This document shows, in pieces, positions 8,503 to 17,850 of a DNA stretch of 64,000 nucleotides. The stretch is taken from contig JAFYXV010000011.1 in NCBI GenBank assembly GCA_017557885.1, positions 1-64,000 on the forward strand, given 5' to 3'. Origin of the DNA: a bacterium. Its GTDB lineage: Bacteria; Auribacterota; UBA3054. The first letter of the stretch is position 1, and the number at the start of each line of letters is the position of its first letter. Position numbers and translations under genes: made by a program. Under the pieces are notes generated by a model. That model was not told where the DNA came from. It saw only the letters and a list, made by a program, of their open reading frames with translations, and searched no databases.

Positions 8503-9708
8503 TCAATAATTTTCCGCCCTGAGCTTGAAGTAAGATTGAGGATGGGCGCAGACCGGGCAGACTTCCGGAGCCTGTTTGCCGAAATGCAGATGCCCGCAGT
8601 TGGCGCATTCCCAGACCATGTCGCCGTCCTTGGAGAAGACCAGGCCGCCTTTCACGTTGGCGAGGAGCTTGCGATAGCGTTCCTCGTGGGCCTTTTCAAT
8701 CGCCGCGACGCCCTCGAAGAGCTTGGCGATGGCTTCGAAGCCCTCTTCCCTGGCTTCCTTGGCGAAAGTGGCGTACATGTCGGTCCACTCGTAATTCTCG
8801 CCTTCCGCGGCGGCCAGAAGATTCTCTTCCGTGGTGCCGATGCCGCCGTTCAAAAGCTTGAACCAGAGTTTGGCGTGCTCTTTTTCATTCTCGGCGGTTT
8901 CCAAAAAGATCTTGGCGATCTGTTCATAGCCGTCCTTTTTCGCTTTGGAGGCGAAGTAGGTGTACTTGTTGCGAGCCTGGGACTCGCCGGCAAAAGCGGT
9001 CTGAAGATTGGCTTCAGTTTTGGTGCCTTTAAGATCCATAGTGTTACTCCTTTGTATTGGTTCAGTAGTAGGTTTTTCTTCGTCTTGTATTTCCACGAGC
9101 TCGAAATCCGCCGCGCCGTGCTTGCAAAGTGGGCAGATAAAATCCGGAGGCAAATTCTCGCCTTCGTAGATATAGCCGCAGATCTTGCAGCGCCAGACTT
9201 TCTTCCCGGATCTGGGGGCGGGCGCCGGCTTGGGTTTCAGGTTCGAATGGTAATAAGCGTAGGTCAGAGGCTCGCTTTCGGAAAGTTCGCCGCTCTCCAA
9301 GATGGAGGCGATGAAAAGCACGTGGCTCCCAAGATCCTTGGCCTCCTCCACTTTGCAGCTTATGTATGCGCAGGCCTTCTCCTTGAGATAGACTATCCCG
9401 GAGGCGCTCACGGCGCAGGAATAATTCTTGAATTTCTCCACGCCGGATGCCCTGCTGGACTGGAAGCCGAAATTCTTGATAAGCTCGAAATCGGCGCTCT
9501 TGTCAAGCAAGCTGACGTTGAAGAGCCCGCTTTTCAGAATCGCCTCGCAGGTGTAATTCTGCTTATTGACGGCCAAGGTCACCTTGGCGGGAGAGACCGT
9601 GACCTGGCAGAGTGTGTTCACGATGCAGCCGACGTCTTTCCCGCTCTCGTCTTTGGAGGCGGCGACGAAAAGGCCGTAGGTAATTTTTGTCAAGGGATCC
9701 TGCGCCAT
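8503..9708 (-). CDS. Flavin reductase - rubredoxin - rubrerythrin fusion
   Basis: A 401-aa three-part electron-transfer protein for oxygen and peroxide removal in an anaerobe. Residues 1-160 are a flavin reductase/FMN-binding split-barrel domain like the high-molecular-weight rubredoxin Hrb; 168-212 are a rubredoxin ([10 protein letters not shown] ... CPLCKHG); 224-401 are a complete rubrerythrin with ferritin-like diiron helices ([31 protein letters not shown]) and its own C-terminal rubredoxin ([10 protein letters not shown] ... CPVCAHP). NAD(P)H electrons would pass through flavin and iron centres to reduce peroxide to water. The linker before residue 224 still holds an SD and an ATG, so a separate 178-aa rubrerythrin may also be made. 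It lies 3 nt behind perR with a GGGAGGA SD. Confidence 0.92.
   Translation of the reverse strand: MAQDPLTKITYGLFVAASKDESGKDVGCIVNTLCQVTVSPAKVTLAVNKQNYTCEAILKSGLFNVSLLDKSADFELIKNFGFQSSRASGVEKFKNYSCAVSASGIVYLKEKACAYISCKVEEAKDLGSHVLFIASILESGELSESEPLTYAYYHSNLKPKPAPAPRSGKKVWRCKICGYIYEGENLPPDFICPLCKHGAADFELVEIQDEEKPTTEPIQRSNTMDLKGTKTEANLQTAFAGESQARNKYTYFASKAKKDGYEQIAKIFLETAENEKEHAKLWFKLLNGGIGTTEENLLAAAEGENYEWTDMYATFAKEAREEGFEAIAKLFEGVAAIEKAHEERYRKLLANVKGGLVFSKDGDMVWECANCGHLHFGKQAPEVCPVCAHPQSYFKLRAENY
9037..9054 (-). promoter_or_regulatory. Internal SD and ATG inside the fusion gene
   Basis: On the minus strand AAAGGAGT (9053-9046), 6-7 nt, then ATG (9039-9037), in frame with the fusion. [12 protein letters not shown] is the usual N-terminus of free-standing rubrerythrin. 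The segment reads through as [10 protein letters not shown] in the 401-aa protein, so a former intergenic spacer seems to have become coding. Confidence 0.75.
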
Positions 9709-9711
9709 GGT

Positions 9712-10077
9712 TTATTCCTCCCGTTGGCAGTTGGGGCAGACAAAATAAACTTTCATTTCGTAGCCGCTCACCCTGGCGCCCAGTTTGGCCTCCAAGGCCT
9801 CTTTGGTCTGCAGGGAAGGTACGTCATAGACTTTTCCGCAATCGAGGCAAATAAGGTGGTCGTGGGGCTCCGTAAAGCCGTCGTAGCGGTCGGGAGCGTC
9901 CTCCATGGGTATCCGGCGGACCTTTTTCTCGTCGCAGAGGAGCTTAAGATTGCGATAGACCGTGCCCAGGGCCAAGGCCGGCACTCTCCTCCTGGCCAGG
10001 AGGAGGATCTCGTCCGCCGTGGGATGGGTCCTGACTTTTCTCAGAACGTCCAGTATGACTTCTTTTTGTCTGCTCAT
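9712..10077 (-). CDS. perR: PerR/Fur-family peroxide-responsive repressor
   Basis: A 121-aa metal-dependent repressor. The N-terminal winged helix (1-75: MSRQKEVILDVLRKVRTHPTADEI, ALGTVYRNLKLL) binds DNA, and the C-terminal dimer domain has the metal-site residues EPHDHLIC plus two CxxC zinc motifs (CLDC and CPNC). In this family iron-catalysed histidine oxidation releases DNA. Its position in front of rubrerythrin and a palindromic box in its own promoter support PerR rather than Fur; zinc uptake regulator is less likely. It is the first gene of the operon; its stop lies in the SD of the next gene. Confidence 0.88.
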   Translation of the reverse strand: MSRQKEVILDVLRKVRTHPTADEILLLARRRVPALALGTVYRNLKLLCDEKKVRRIPMEDAPDRYDGFTEPHDHLICLDCGKVYDVPSLQTKEALEAKLGARVSGYEMKVYFVCPNCQREE

Positions 10078-10083
10078 AATTTA

Positions 10084-10130
10084 GGAATGATTATCATTTC
10101 CATTATAGAGAGAAAACGGAAGAAAGTCAA
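10084..10130 (-). promoter_or_regulatory. perR promoter with Fur/PerR-type operator
   Basis: A consensus promoter on the minus strand: TTGACT (10130-10125), 17 bp, TATAAT (10107-10102). Just downstream, over the expected start, sits the dyad AATGATTATCATT (10086-10098), perfect 6-1-6 and close to the known Fur/Per box. Autorepression with induction by peroxide is the obvious model. The leader is under 20 nt and perR lacks a clear SD. Confidence 0.85.
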
Positions 10131-10171
10131 GGAAAGAGCCGCGAACATTCCGGGCGAAGGCCGCAAGGAAT

Positions 10172-13100
10172 TTATTTCTCGTAGATCTCGACCTCGGCCA
10201 CATGCCCGGCGGGATTGTCCGTGTTCTTAACTATCGTGATCATGACGTAGCGGGCCTTCTGGGGTTCCACTGTGATCTCGTCGCCGTCCTTGGTGGCCAG
10301 ACAGTCATCCTTGGAGAAGATCTCCTTCCAGTTGTGCATGTCGTTGGAGACGCTGTAGCGGTAGCTGTAGCAGCGCTTGCCGTCGTGGAAGAAATAAGTG
10401 TGGAGCCTGGAGAACTCCGTCTCCTCGCCCAGATCGATGACGGCCCACTGGGGATGCGGAGGCGCGCCGCTCCACATGGAGGTGGCGCAGTCCGTGTCGC
10501 CGTCCACCAGCTGATATTCCGTGGGATTTTCCGAAGGCGAGGTGAAGACCGGCTTGTTGTAGGCCAGATCCCCCACCTTGCCATGGGCCCTGGGAATGCC
10601 CTGGTGCCAGCAGTCCCTTTCCCCTAAGAGCGTGCATTCGAAGAAGCGCTTGACACTACCCTCGAAGGTGACTTTGACTTTCTTTATGGAAGTCTGCTTG
10701 AAGGTGCAGACGAAGGAAGTCCCGTGGATGGGAAGTTCGGGCGCCGCGGAATCCCCCACCAGGATCTCTTCGCCGTCGGCTTTGGTGACGTAAACCTTGG
10801 CTTTGGCTTCCGCGATGTCAAGCCCGAAGAGCTTCACGCAGTAGGCCTGGGTGGGTTCCTCCAGGCTGCACTCGAACCAGGGCTCTTTGTCGTCGGATGC
10901 GGGAGCCCAGTATTTGGGAGTCTTCGGGCTGGTCAGGCCGTCGTTGATAGCCTTGTGGTCGGCTTTTTCCGCGGTGCTGGAGCAAAGGATGGGCAGGAAG
11001 GTCATCAAGCCCTCCTGGCTCTTCAGCTGCTGGTCCCTCACCTGACGCTCGTCGAAGGTCTGCAGTTTCTTTTCCGGGAAAGATTCCCAGAGGGCGGTGA
11101 AGGGATTTTCTTTCCGCCACTCGTTGAAGCGCCGGGCATATTCGTCTATGAACCATTTCACCGTGGTGGAATAGGTGGGGAAAGGTTTGTTGGAACGCTT
11201 GAAGTACATTATCACTTCTTTGGCGGTCAAAGGGATCTCCACATAGTTGTCCGGCCCTATGGAAACGTCTTTGCCGTCCACGGTGACGGTGGCTCTCAGG
11301 GCGTAGTAGGGAACCTTGATGAAAACTTTCCTGGGCAGTCCCCAGGCGCCGCCCTTCTGATCCAGGTTCAGGTTGACTTTCAAACCGTCCGGCCGGCCCT
11401 GGGCCACCAGATCGACGTTGCCGAAGAGAGTGTTGAAGCGCCTTGCCACGATCTCTTTGCCGGGCAGCGTCCAGGAGGGCGCGGTGGCGGACAAAAGATA
11501 AAGGTTGCTGACCTCGTCCTCCCTGACCAGCATGTTGCGGATAAGGGAGACGTATTTCACGTGCCCCCAGCCGTGGGGCGCGAAATTGCCGCCGAAATCG
11601 CGGTTGGACCAGGGATCCAGGCAGAACTCGAAAAAGCCGTGGGTGGAGGAGGTGTGCAGAAGGACGCCGTAAAGATCCTTGACCACGTTCTCGTCGCGGC
11701 CCATGTAAAGATCCGCCATGGAGGCTTTCATAGTGTTGTAGTGGTGGAGCGAATTGACGCCCAGGGCGTTGAACATGATGAGCCCTTCCTCGCTCCAGTC
11801 GATGTTCCTGATGTAATCGATGGTCTTTTTGACGCGCTCGTCATGGCTTCCCATGACGAAGGTCGGATAAGAGGCTTCCATGTTGCCCCAGTGCGCGCCG
11901 CTCTTGCCCGTGTCGATGCCCGGCGGAATGAAGCCGTTGGTGGCGATGGCGGCGTTGACGTGGTACATCATGTTGGAGATGAAATTGTCGGCGTAGGCGC
12001 GGTACTTTTTGGATTCCTCTTCCTCGCCCCGCTCCTTGGCGCAGCTTGCCATCATCTCGAAGGCTTTGGCGTTGTAAAAATTGTGCGCCGTGTAGTGGCC
12101 GGTGATGCCCTCGTTGTCGTAGGGGCCCATGGCGGGCATCAGCTTCAAGGGATCGTTGGCGATGACGTTGGTGACGTAGTTGAAGTTCTTCACCAGCCTG
12201 GGCCACATCCTGTCCAGATACTCTCTGTCCTTCGTCTTGTAGTACCACATCAGGATGGCGTAGGGCCCGATGTTCTCCTGGTCATTGTAGAAGCGGCCGT
12301 CATCGTGTTGGACCTTCTCATAGTAAAGGGCGACTTTTTTGCCTTCCTCAGGCAGCCCCGCGAAAAGCCAGGACCAGCTGAAATACATGGAGTCCCTGGG
12401 GAAAAAGCCGGTGTACTGCATTTCGTTGACGCCCTGGGAATAATAGCCGTTGCCCTCGTCGTCCCGGGAAATAGCCATGTTGATGAGGCTGGTCCAGAAG
12501 GTGGCCTCCACCTTTTCCTCGGGGATCTTCAGTTCCACCGTTCTTTCCAGCAGCCTGTCCCAGTCTTCCTTGGCTTCCTGCAGCTTTCTGTCGAAGAAGG
12601 CCGGGTCTTCCAGCATATTGAGCATGGTGGCGGCGGCCGTCCAGTTGGTGGGGGCGTTGGGCATCAGGAAAGTCAGGCTGCTGCTTTCCCCCGGATACAG
12701 ATCGATCGCATAGCGGGAAAGGCAGACCGGCGTAGTCTCAGTCACGGCGTACTTGGAGCCGCGGAAAGTCCCCTCGTAAGGATTGTCGATGGTGGCGGAG
12801 ATGCTTCTGGAGGGGTGCTTGGGGACCATGGCCAGGATCTCGTCGTTCCTTAAGACCGCGTCGCCGCGGAATTCGTAAGTCGATTCGCGCTGGAAAGCGT
12901 AGTCCCGGGAGGCTTCGATGCGGGGCGTCAGTCCTTTGTGCCGGAAGCCGGAAGCGAGGAAAGCCGTTTTTTTGCCGCTGGTGGTGTTCTCCATGGTCAC
13001 TCTCGTCAGGGCGTACAACGGGCTGCGGGGATCTTCCCTGTCGAGGGTGAAAGCGAACATCTTGAAGTTGTATCTTATTCCCAGCTTCTCCAGGGTGTAG

Positions 13101-13381
13101 TTGACTATCGGGTAAATGTTGTCTTCCAGATAACGGTTGCGGTTGTGGGTGGGCTCCAGTTCCGGGCCGTACAGGAACATCATTTCCGCGGCTCTGTTGT
13201 AAAGGTAGCCCTCCGCGGTGACCATGAAGCCCTTGGGGGCGTCCATAACGCCAAGCTGGTCGGTGGGGCGGCTGTAGTAGCAGAAGGGTTTCTCAAGGTC
13301 GATCTCCGGGGAGACCATGGGTTCGGCGAAGACCGCCGCGGCGGCCAAAACTAAAGCAAGAGTGACTAAGGCTGATCTCAT
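10172..13381 (-). CDS. Secreted six-hairpin glycosidase-like protein with discoidin domains, copy 1
   Basis: A 1069-aa exported protein. Signal peptide 1-19 (AAAAVFA); an N-terminal beta-sandwich (about 25-290); an (alpha/alpha)6 catalytic-type core (about 295-640) with FPRDSMYFSWSWLF, GRFYNDQENIGPYAIL, DNEGITGHYTAHNFYNAKAF and APHGWGHV; a short beta region; then two discoidin (F5/8 C, CBM32-like) domains near 795-930 and 945-1069 (WSGAPPHPQWAVIDLGE). The fold is shared by GH15, GH63, GH78, GH94 and GH127 clans; I cannot place the family and did not identify the catalytic acids. It probably acts on plant or host glycans in the periplasm or outside. A close paralogue lies directly upstream. 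I see no clear terminator after it. Confidence 0.75.
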   Translation of the reverse strand: MRSALVTLALVLAAAAVFAEPMVSPEIDLEKPFCYYSRPTDQLGVMDAPKGFMVTAEGYLYNRAAEMMFLYGPELEPTHNRNRYLEDNIYPIVNYTLEKLGIRYNFKMFAFTLDREDPRSPLYALTRVTMENTTSGKKTAFLASGFRHKGLTPRIEASRDYAFQRESTYEFRGDAVLRNDEILAMVPKHPSRSISATIDNPYEGTFRGSKYAVTETTPVCLSRYAIDLYPGESSSLTFLMPNAPTNWTAAATMLNMLEDPAFFDRKLQEAKEDWDRLLERTVELKIPEEKVEATFWTSLINMAISRDDEGNGYYSQGVNEMQYTGFFPRDSMYFSWSWLFAGLPEEGKKVALYYEKVQHDDGRFYNDQENIGPYAILMWYYKTKDREYLDRMWPRLVKNFNYVTNVIANDPLKLMPAMGPYDNEGITGHYTAHNFYNAKAFEMMASCAKERGEEEESKKYRAYADNFISNMMYHVNAAIATNGFIPPGIDTGKSGAHWGNMEASYPTFVMGSHDERVKKTIDYIRNIDWSEEGLIMFNALGVNSLHHYNTMKASMADLYMGRDENVVKDLYGVLLHTSSTHGFFEFCLDPWSNRDFGGNFAPHGWGHVKYVSLIRNMLVREDEVSNLYLLSATAPSWTLPGKEIVARRFNTLFGNVDLVAQGRPDGLKVNLNLDQKGGAWGLPRKVFIKVPYYALRATVTVDGKDVSIGPDNYVEIPLTAKEVIMYFKRSNKPFPTYSTTVKWFIDEYARRFNEWRKENPFTALWESFPEKKLQTFDERQVRDQQLKSQEGLMTFLPILCSSTAEKADHKAINDGLTSPKTPKYWAPASDDKEPWFECSLEEPTQAYCVKLFGLDIAEAKAKVYVTKADGEEILVGDSAAPELPIHGTSFVCTFKQTSIKKVKVTFEGSVKRFFECTLLGERDCWHQGIPRAHGKVGDLAYNKPVFTSPSENPTEYQLVDGDTDCATSMWSGAPPHPQWAVIDLGEETEFSRLHTYFFHDGKRCYSYRYSVSNDMHNWKEIFSKDDCLATKDGDEITVEPQKARYVMITIVKNTDNPAGHVAEVEIYEK

Positions 13382-13471
13382 TGGGTTTCCGTTATCTTTA
13401 AACGCCGCGAACCGAAGCGAAGAGCCGCCAGGACATGACGTAAATGTTACTATTAATAAAAATTGAAGGTT

Positions 13472-13500
13472 ATTATATCAAAAAACGGTTTTTTATTCAA
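13472..13500 (-). promoter_or_regulatory. Promoter of glycosidase-like copy 1
   Basis: On the minus strand TTGAAT (13500-13495), 17 bp, TATAAT (13477-13472), with TGA before the -10. This leaves a leader of about 85 nt before the ATG at 13381, in which I see no strong hairpin. Confidence 0.65.
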
Positions 13501-13523
13501 TTTATTTTTTCGCTCTTTTGGGC

Positions 13524-13554
13524 AAAAAAACAGGCCCTCCGGAAAGAGGGCCTG
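13524..13554 (-). terminator. Terminator of the envelope-glycosidase operon
   Basis: A 9-bp stem CAGGCCCTC/GAGGGCCTG (13554-13546/13539-13531) followed on the minus strand by seven T (13530-13524), 27 bp after the stop of copy 2. The copy 1 promoter follows at once. Confidence 0.92.
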
Positions 13555-13580
13555 ATGTATGCGCGGCAAACAGAAAACTG

Positions 13581-16500
13581 TCAGTAAACTTCGATCTCCG
13601 CGGCGTGGCCGCCGGGATTCACAGTGTTCTTTTCAATTACGAGCATGACGTAGCGGGCCTTCTGCTTCTCAAAATTTCCCTCGTCCCCTTCCTTGCAGTA
13701 ATTGGAGCAGATGTCGTCCCTTTTCACGACTTCCTTCCAGGAGGAAAGGTCCTCGGATATTTTGCAGCAGTAGCCGTAGTGGCGGTGGTCGTGGGTGTAG
13801 AGGTAAGTTTTGATCTTAGATATCTCCTCGGGCTTGCCCAGGTCGATTATGGCCCACTGGGGATGAGGCGGAGCGCCGCTCCAGTAGTTGGGTTCGCTGG
13901 TTGTTTCGCCGTCCACCAAAAAGCTGCCGACGTATCCCCTTTCGTGCGGGGAGGTGAAGACCGGGCGGCCGTAGGCCAGGTTGCCGGCTTTCTTGTCCCC
14001 TCTCAGGCCGCCTCTTTGCCAAATGTCGGAATGAGCCAGAAGCTGGCATTCCGAAACGGCAAAGCCCGTTCCTTCGAAGACGACTTTGACTTTCTTTACC
14101 ATCGTTTCCGGGAAGAGGCAGACGAAAAGGTCGGGCCTGGCGGGAACGCCCGGTTTTTCAGGGTCTCCCACAAGGGTTTCCACGTCGTCCTCGTTCGTCA
14201 CGAAGACCTTTACATTAGGCTTGTCGAGGCCGCGGCCGAAAAGTCTGACGCAGCCGGCCAAGACGGGCTTCTTCAGTTCGCACTCAAAGCTCGACTCCTG
14301 GACGTCGGGCGCCGGACGCCAGGCTCTGCCCTGGTTGGGATCGGTCACGCCGTCGTTGATGGTCTTAGGATCGCTGTTGTTGGCTACAGATGAGGCCGTG
14401 ACAGGCTGGAAGGTCATGAGGCCTTCCTTTTCTTTCAGCTTGTCGTTTTTCTGCTGGCGTTTGACAGAGCGCTCAAGGCTCTTCTCCGGGAAGCATTCCC
14501 AAAGATCGTCCATGGGATGCTCTTTTCTCCAAGCGGCGAAACGCTTGGCGTATTCCTCAACGTACCAGTCCACGGTGCTCTCGTAGGTCTGGTAAGGCCC
14601 GTCGGGGCGGTCGAAAGTGAGTTCCACTTCCTTGACGTCAAAGGGCACTTCCACCTGGCCGTCCTCAATAGCCGCATCTTTGCCGTCCACTTTGGCCTTG
14701 GCATTCAGGGCGTAATAAGGAACCTTGACGAAGACCTTGTTGGGCTTGCCCCAGACGCCGCCCTTTTGATCAAGCGAGATTTCGATCTTCATGCCTTCCT
14801 CCGTTCCCTTGGCCACGAGATCGACGTTGCCGAAGAGCGAGGTGAAGCGCTTGGCCACGATCTCTTCCCCGGGCAGCGTCCAGGTGGGAGCGGTGGCGGA
14901 CAAGAGATAAAGGTTGCTCACCTCGTCTTCACGGACCATCATGCTGCGGACAAGCGACAGATACTTCACGTGTCCCCAGCCGTGGGGCGTGAAGTTGTGG
15001 GCGAAGTCGCGGTTCTGCCAGGGATTCAGGCAAAATTCGAAGAGCGCGTGGGTGGAGGAGGTGTGGAGCAGCACTCCGTAAAGGTCTTTTATGACGTTTT
15101 CGTCGCGGCCCAAATAAAGGTCCGCCATAGAGGCCTTCATGGTGTTGTAGTGATGCAGGCAGTCCCAGCCCAGGGCGCGGAACATGATGAGCCCTTCGTC
15201 GCTCCAGTCATATTCCCTGATATGGTCGATGGTCTTTCTGACGCGCTCGTCCTTGGAACCGAAGATGAAGGTCGGATAGCTCGTCTCCATATTGCCCCAG
15301 TGGGCGCCGTCCGTTCCGGTGTCAAGGCCCGGCGTAATGTATCCGTACTTATCGACCACGTCGTTAAGATGGCTGACAAGGTTGGAGTAGAAATTCTCGT
15401 AGTAGGCCTGGAACTTTTTCGACTCTTCCTCCAGGCCCAGGTCCTTGGCGGCGGAAGCCAGATAACGGAAGGCCTTGGCGTTGTAAAAATTGTGGGCGGT
15501 GTAGTGGCCCGTTATGCCTTCGTTGTCGTAGGGACCCATCTTCGGCATCAGCTTCAGAGGGTCGTTGGCGATGATGTTGGTGGTGTAGGTGTAGTTGCTC
15601 AAAAGGTGCGGCCACACCTGCTTCAGGAAGTCCATGTCCTTGGTCTTCTGGTACCACATCAGAATGGCATAAGAGCAGATGTTCTCCTGGTCGTTGTAGA
15701 AGCGGCCGCTGTCCTCCTGCTGGCGGATGTATTGATCGACAACTTTTCTGCCTTCGTCAGGCATACCGGCATAGTACCAGCCCCAGCTAAAGTACATCAT
15801 ATCCCGGGGCACGAACATGTAGTACTGCATCTCGTTGACGCCCTGGTAATAGGTGCCGTCGCCCTGGTCGTCGCGGGAAATCGCCATGTTGATAAGGGAG
15901 GTGTAGAAGGCGTTCTGGACTTTCTTTTCCGGAAGCCTCAGCTCCACCGCCTTATTGAGAAGTTTGTCCCAGTCTTCCTTCACTTCCGTGAGCTTTTTAT
16001 CGAAGACCGCGGGATCGAGGTAAGCCTCCAGTTCCGCCGTCTCGTTGGTGGAAGCGGGAACGTTGGGGAAAAGGAAAGTCAGGCTCTTCTTTTCCTTCGG
16101 CTGGAGGTTTATTTCGTAGCGCGCCACTCCCCAGGGGGCCGTTTCCGTAACGGCCAGCTCGTAGCCCCGGAAAGCGCCCGTATAGGGATTGTCGATGGTG
16201 GCGGAGATGCTTCTGCCGGGATCATCCTGGTAAAGGGCTACGATCAGATCGTCCCTCAGGGCCGCGTTGCCCCTGAATTCATAAAGGGAGCCGCGGCTGA
16301 AGGGGAAACTGTTGTTCTGGTCGATTCGCCTGGTGACGCCCTTGTGGCGCGTTCCCACGCCGAAATAGGCGGTGTTCTCACTGTCCTTGGTATTCTCCAA
16401 TTCCACTTTCACAAAAGCGTACAGAGTGCTTCTGGGGACTTCCCTTTCCTTGGTGAAGGCGAACATCTTGAAATTGTATTTCACCCCGAGCTTTTCCAGG

Positions 16501-16796
16501 CTGTAGCTCAGGATTGGGTAAACGTCGTCCTCGAAGACGCGGTTGCGGTTGTGGGTGGGCTCGTATTCCGGACCGTACATGAACATCAACTCCGCCGCCC
16601 TGCTGTAAAGATACCCCTCCGCCGTCACCATGAAGGCGTAGGGCGCGTCCCAAACGCCCAGCTGGTCCGTGGGCCGGCTGTAGTAACAGAAAGGTTTCGC
16701 CTCGTCAATTTCAGGCGAGGCCATGGGGAAAACGTAGGCCGCCAGGGCCGAAAGAGAAACAAAGCAGAGCGCAATTGCGAGCAGATGTTTTTTCAT
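13581..16796 (-). CDS. Secreted six-hairpin glycosidase-like protein with discoidin domains, copy 2
   Basis: A 1071-aa paralogue of the protein at 10172-13381 with the same layout: signal peptide (ALCFVSLSALA), N-terminal sandwich, (alpha/alpha)6 core with FVPRDMMYFSWGWYYAG, GRFYNDQENICSYAIL and DNEGITGHYTAHNFYNAKAF, and two C-terminal discoidin domains ending WSGAPPHPQWAIIDLG. The core is strikingly conserved, whereas the discoidin domains have diverged more, which suggests different binding targets with the same chemistry. It begins 13 nt after waaF with an AAGGA SD, so it is probably the last gene of the upstream envelope operon, while copy 1 has its own promoter. Confidence 0.75.
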   Translation of the reverse strand: MKKHLLAIALCFVSLSALAAYVFPMASPEIDEAKPFCYYSRPTDQLGVWDAPYAFMVTAEGYLYSRAAELMFMYGPEYEPTHNRNRVFEDDVYPILSYSLEKLGVKYNFKMFAFTKEREVPRSTLYAFVKVELENTKDSENTAYFGVGTRHKGVTRRIDQNNSFPFSRGSLYEFRGNAALRDDLIVALYQDDPGRSISATIDNPYTGAFRGYELAVTETAPWGVARYEINLQPKEKKSLTFLFPNVPASTNETAELEAYLDPAVFDKKLTEVKEDWDKLLNKAVELRLPEKKVQNAFYTSLINMAISRDDQGDGTYYQGVNEMQYYMFVPRDMMYFSWGWYYAGMPDEGRKVVDQYIRQQEDSGRFYNDQENICSYAILMWYQKTKDMDFLKQVWPHLLSNYTYTTNIIANDPLKLMPKMGPYDNEGITGHYTAHNFYNAKAFRYLASAAKDLGLEEESKKFQAYYENFYSNLVSHLNDVVDKYGYITPGLDTGTDGAHWGNMETSYPTFIFGSKDERVRKTIDHIREYDWSDEGLIMFRALGWDCLHHYNTMKASMADLYLGRDENVIKDLYGVLLHTSSTHALFEFCLNPWQNRDFAHNFTPHGWGHVKYLSLVRSMMVREDEVSNLYLLSATAPTWTLPGEEIVAKRFTSLFGNVDLVAKGTEEGMKIEISLDQKGGVWGKPNKVFVKVPYYALNAKAKVDGKDAAIEDGQVEVPFDVKEVELTFDRPDGPYQTYESTVDWYVEEYAKRFAAWRKEHPMDDLWECFPEKSLERSVKRQQKNDKLKEKEGLMTFQPVTASSVANNSDPKTINDGVTDPNQGRAWRPAPDVQESSFECELKKPVLAGCVRLFGRGLDKPNVKVFVTNEDDVETLVGDPEKPGVPARPDLFVCLFPETMVKKVKVVFEGTGFAVSECQLLAHSDIWQRGGLRGDKKAGNLAYGRPVFTSPHERGYVGSFLVDGETTSEPNYWSGAPPHPQWAIIDLGKPEEISKIKTYLYTHDHRHYGYCCKISEDLSSWKEVVKRDDICSNYCKEGDEGNFEKQKARYVMLVIEKNTVNPGGHAAEIEVY

Positions 16797-16809
16797 GTGT
16801 CCTTAAGGT

Positions 16810-17850
16810 TTATTTATTGATTTGTAATTTTTCTTTGGCAGCGTTCAAGACCATATCCACGCTGACGGCTTTCATGCAGCGGTGGTCGCTCTCGCAGACT
16901 CTCCGGCAGCGCTTGTGGCAGTCGTGGTCGCCGCGCAAAAGAACGTTGTTTGTTCCCAGCGGAGCGGTCCTCAGCCAGTTGGTGGGGCCGAAGATGGCGA
17001 CGACCGGCGTTTTAACGACCGCGCCCAGATGCATGGTGCCGGTGTCGTTGGTGATCAATACTTTCGCTTTTTTCAAGACGGCCGCCAGCTCAAAGAGCGT
17101 GGTCTTCCCGGAGAGATCCTGGCAGAAGGATTCCTCCCCTTCCTCGCCCTTGACCTGCGAGGCGATCTCAGAGCAGACGGCCTGGTCGCCTTTACCGCCG
17201 ACCAGATAGCAAGCGAGGCCGGTCTCTTTGTGCAGTTTTTTTATCGTCTCGACGTAGCTTTCTGGGAGCCAGCATTTGGCTGTGCCGTAATTGGCGCCCG
17301 GGCAGACGACGAAATAATTTTCCCTCAGCCCTTTTGCGTATTCCACGCCTTCCTCAGGAATTCTGATCTCGGCGTCCAGGGTGTGGTCCACCGCATGGTG
17401 CACCAGTTTTTCCACAAGATAAAGCTGGCAGTGGGGCTGCTGCTCCCCGTCCAGGTGATGCGGGAAGGGCACCTTGCGGTTCAGAAGCATTCCCCTGTGA
17501 TATGTCCCCCAGCCCAGGCGGCGCCTGATCCTGGCAAGGAAAGGCACCAAGGCGGCGTCGAAGGAATTCGGAAAAATGAGCGCCATATCGAAATGCATTT
17601 TCTTAAGCTCCTGCCCCAGGTCCCAGCGGTCGTCCAGGCCCTTCAGCCCCTTCCCTATCTCGAAAGGAATGACTTCGTCCACATAGGGGCACATCCTCCA
17701 AACATCCGCCACGGACTTTTTCGCCAAAACGGCGATGTGAGCGTTGGGCCGGTTTTTCCTGAGTTCTCTCACCGCCGGCATCGCCAGCACGCAGTCCCCC
17801 AGCCAGTTGGGGGAACGCAGCAGGATCCTGTAGCGGGAAAAATCAGCCAT
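16810..17850 (-). CDS. waaF: ADP-heptose:LPS heptosyltransferase (GT9)
   Basis: A 346-aa cytosolic glycosyltransferase of family GT9 that adds heptose to the LPS inner core. Seen: the N-terminal RSPNWLGDCVLAMPAVRELR acceptor-site motif, VVCPGANYGTAKCWLPESY in the middle, and the C-terminal nucleotide-binding LITNDTGTMHLGAVVKTPVV followed by FGPTNW. These fit WaaF/RfaF better than WaaC. The C-terminus has a cluster of cysteines (CHKRCRRVCESDHRC) seen in many WaaF proteins. ATG 17850 is chosen over a GTG one codon earlier because AAGGAG is correctly spaced. The start overlaps the stop of the acyltransferase gene (TGATG). Confidence 0.9.
   Translation of the reverse strand: MADFSRYRILLRSPNWLGDCVLAMPAVRELRKNRPNAHIAVLAKKSVADVWRMCPYVDEVIPFEIGKGLKGLDDRWDLGQELKKMHFDMALIFPNSFDAALVPFLARIRRRLGWGTYHRGMLLNRKVPFPHHLDGEQQPHCQLYLVEKLVHHAVDHTLDAEIRIPEEGVEYAKGLRENYFVVCPGANYGTAKCWLPESYVETIKKLHKETGLACYLVGGKGDQAVCSEIASQVKGEEGEESFCQDLSGKTTLFELAAVLKKAKVLITNDTGTMHLGAVVKTPVVAIFGPTNWLRTAPLGTNNVLLRGDHDCHKRCRRVCESDHRCMKAVSVDMVLNAAKEKLQINK

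Noticed and set aside
10109-10171. A terminator after glycosidase-like copy 1
   Set aside because: Only a poor GC stem (around 10138-10166) without a T-run; the stretch is mainly the perR promoter, so I do not call one.
14517-16820. An open frame of 767 codons on the plus strand, and similar ones at 10724-12853, 8374-10230 and 40887-42818
   Set aside because: All lie opposite clear genes (glycosidase-like proteins, rubrerythrin operon, polC) and give low-complexity products rich in Val, Gly and His with no recognisable motif.
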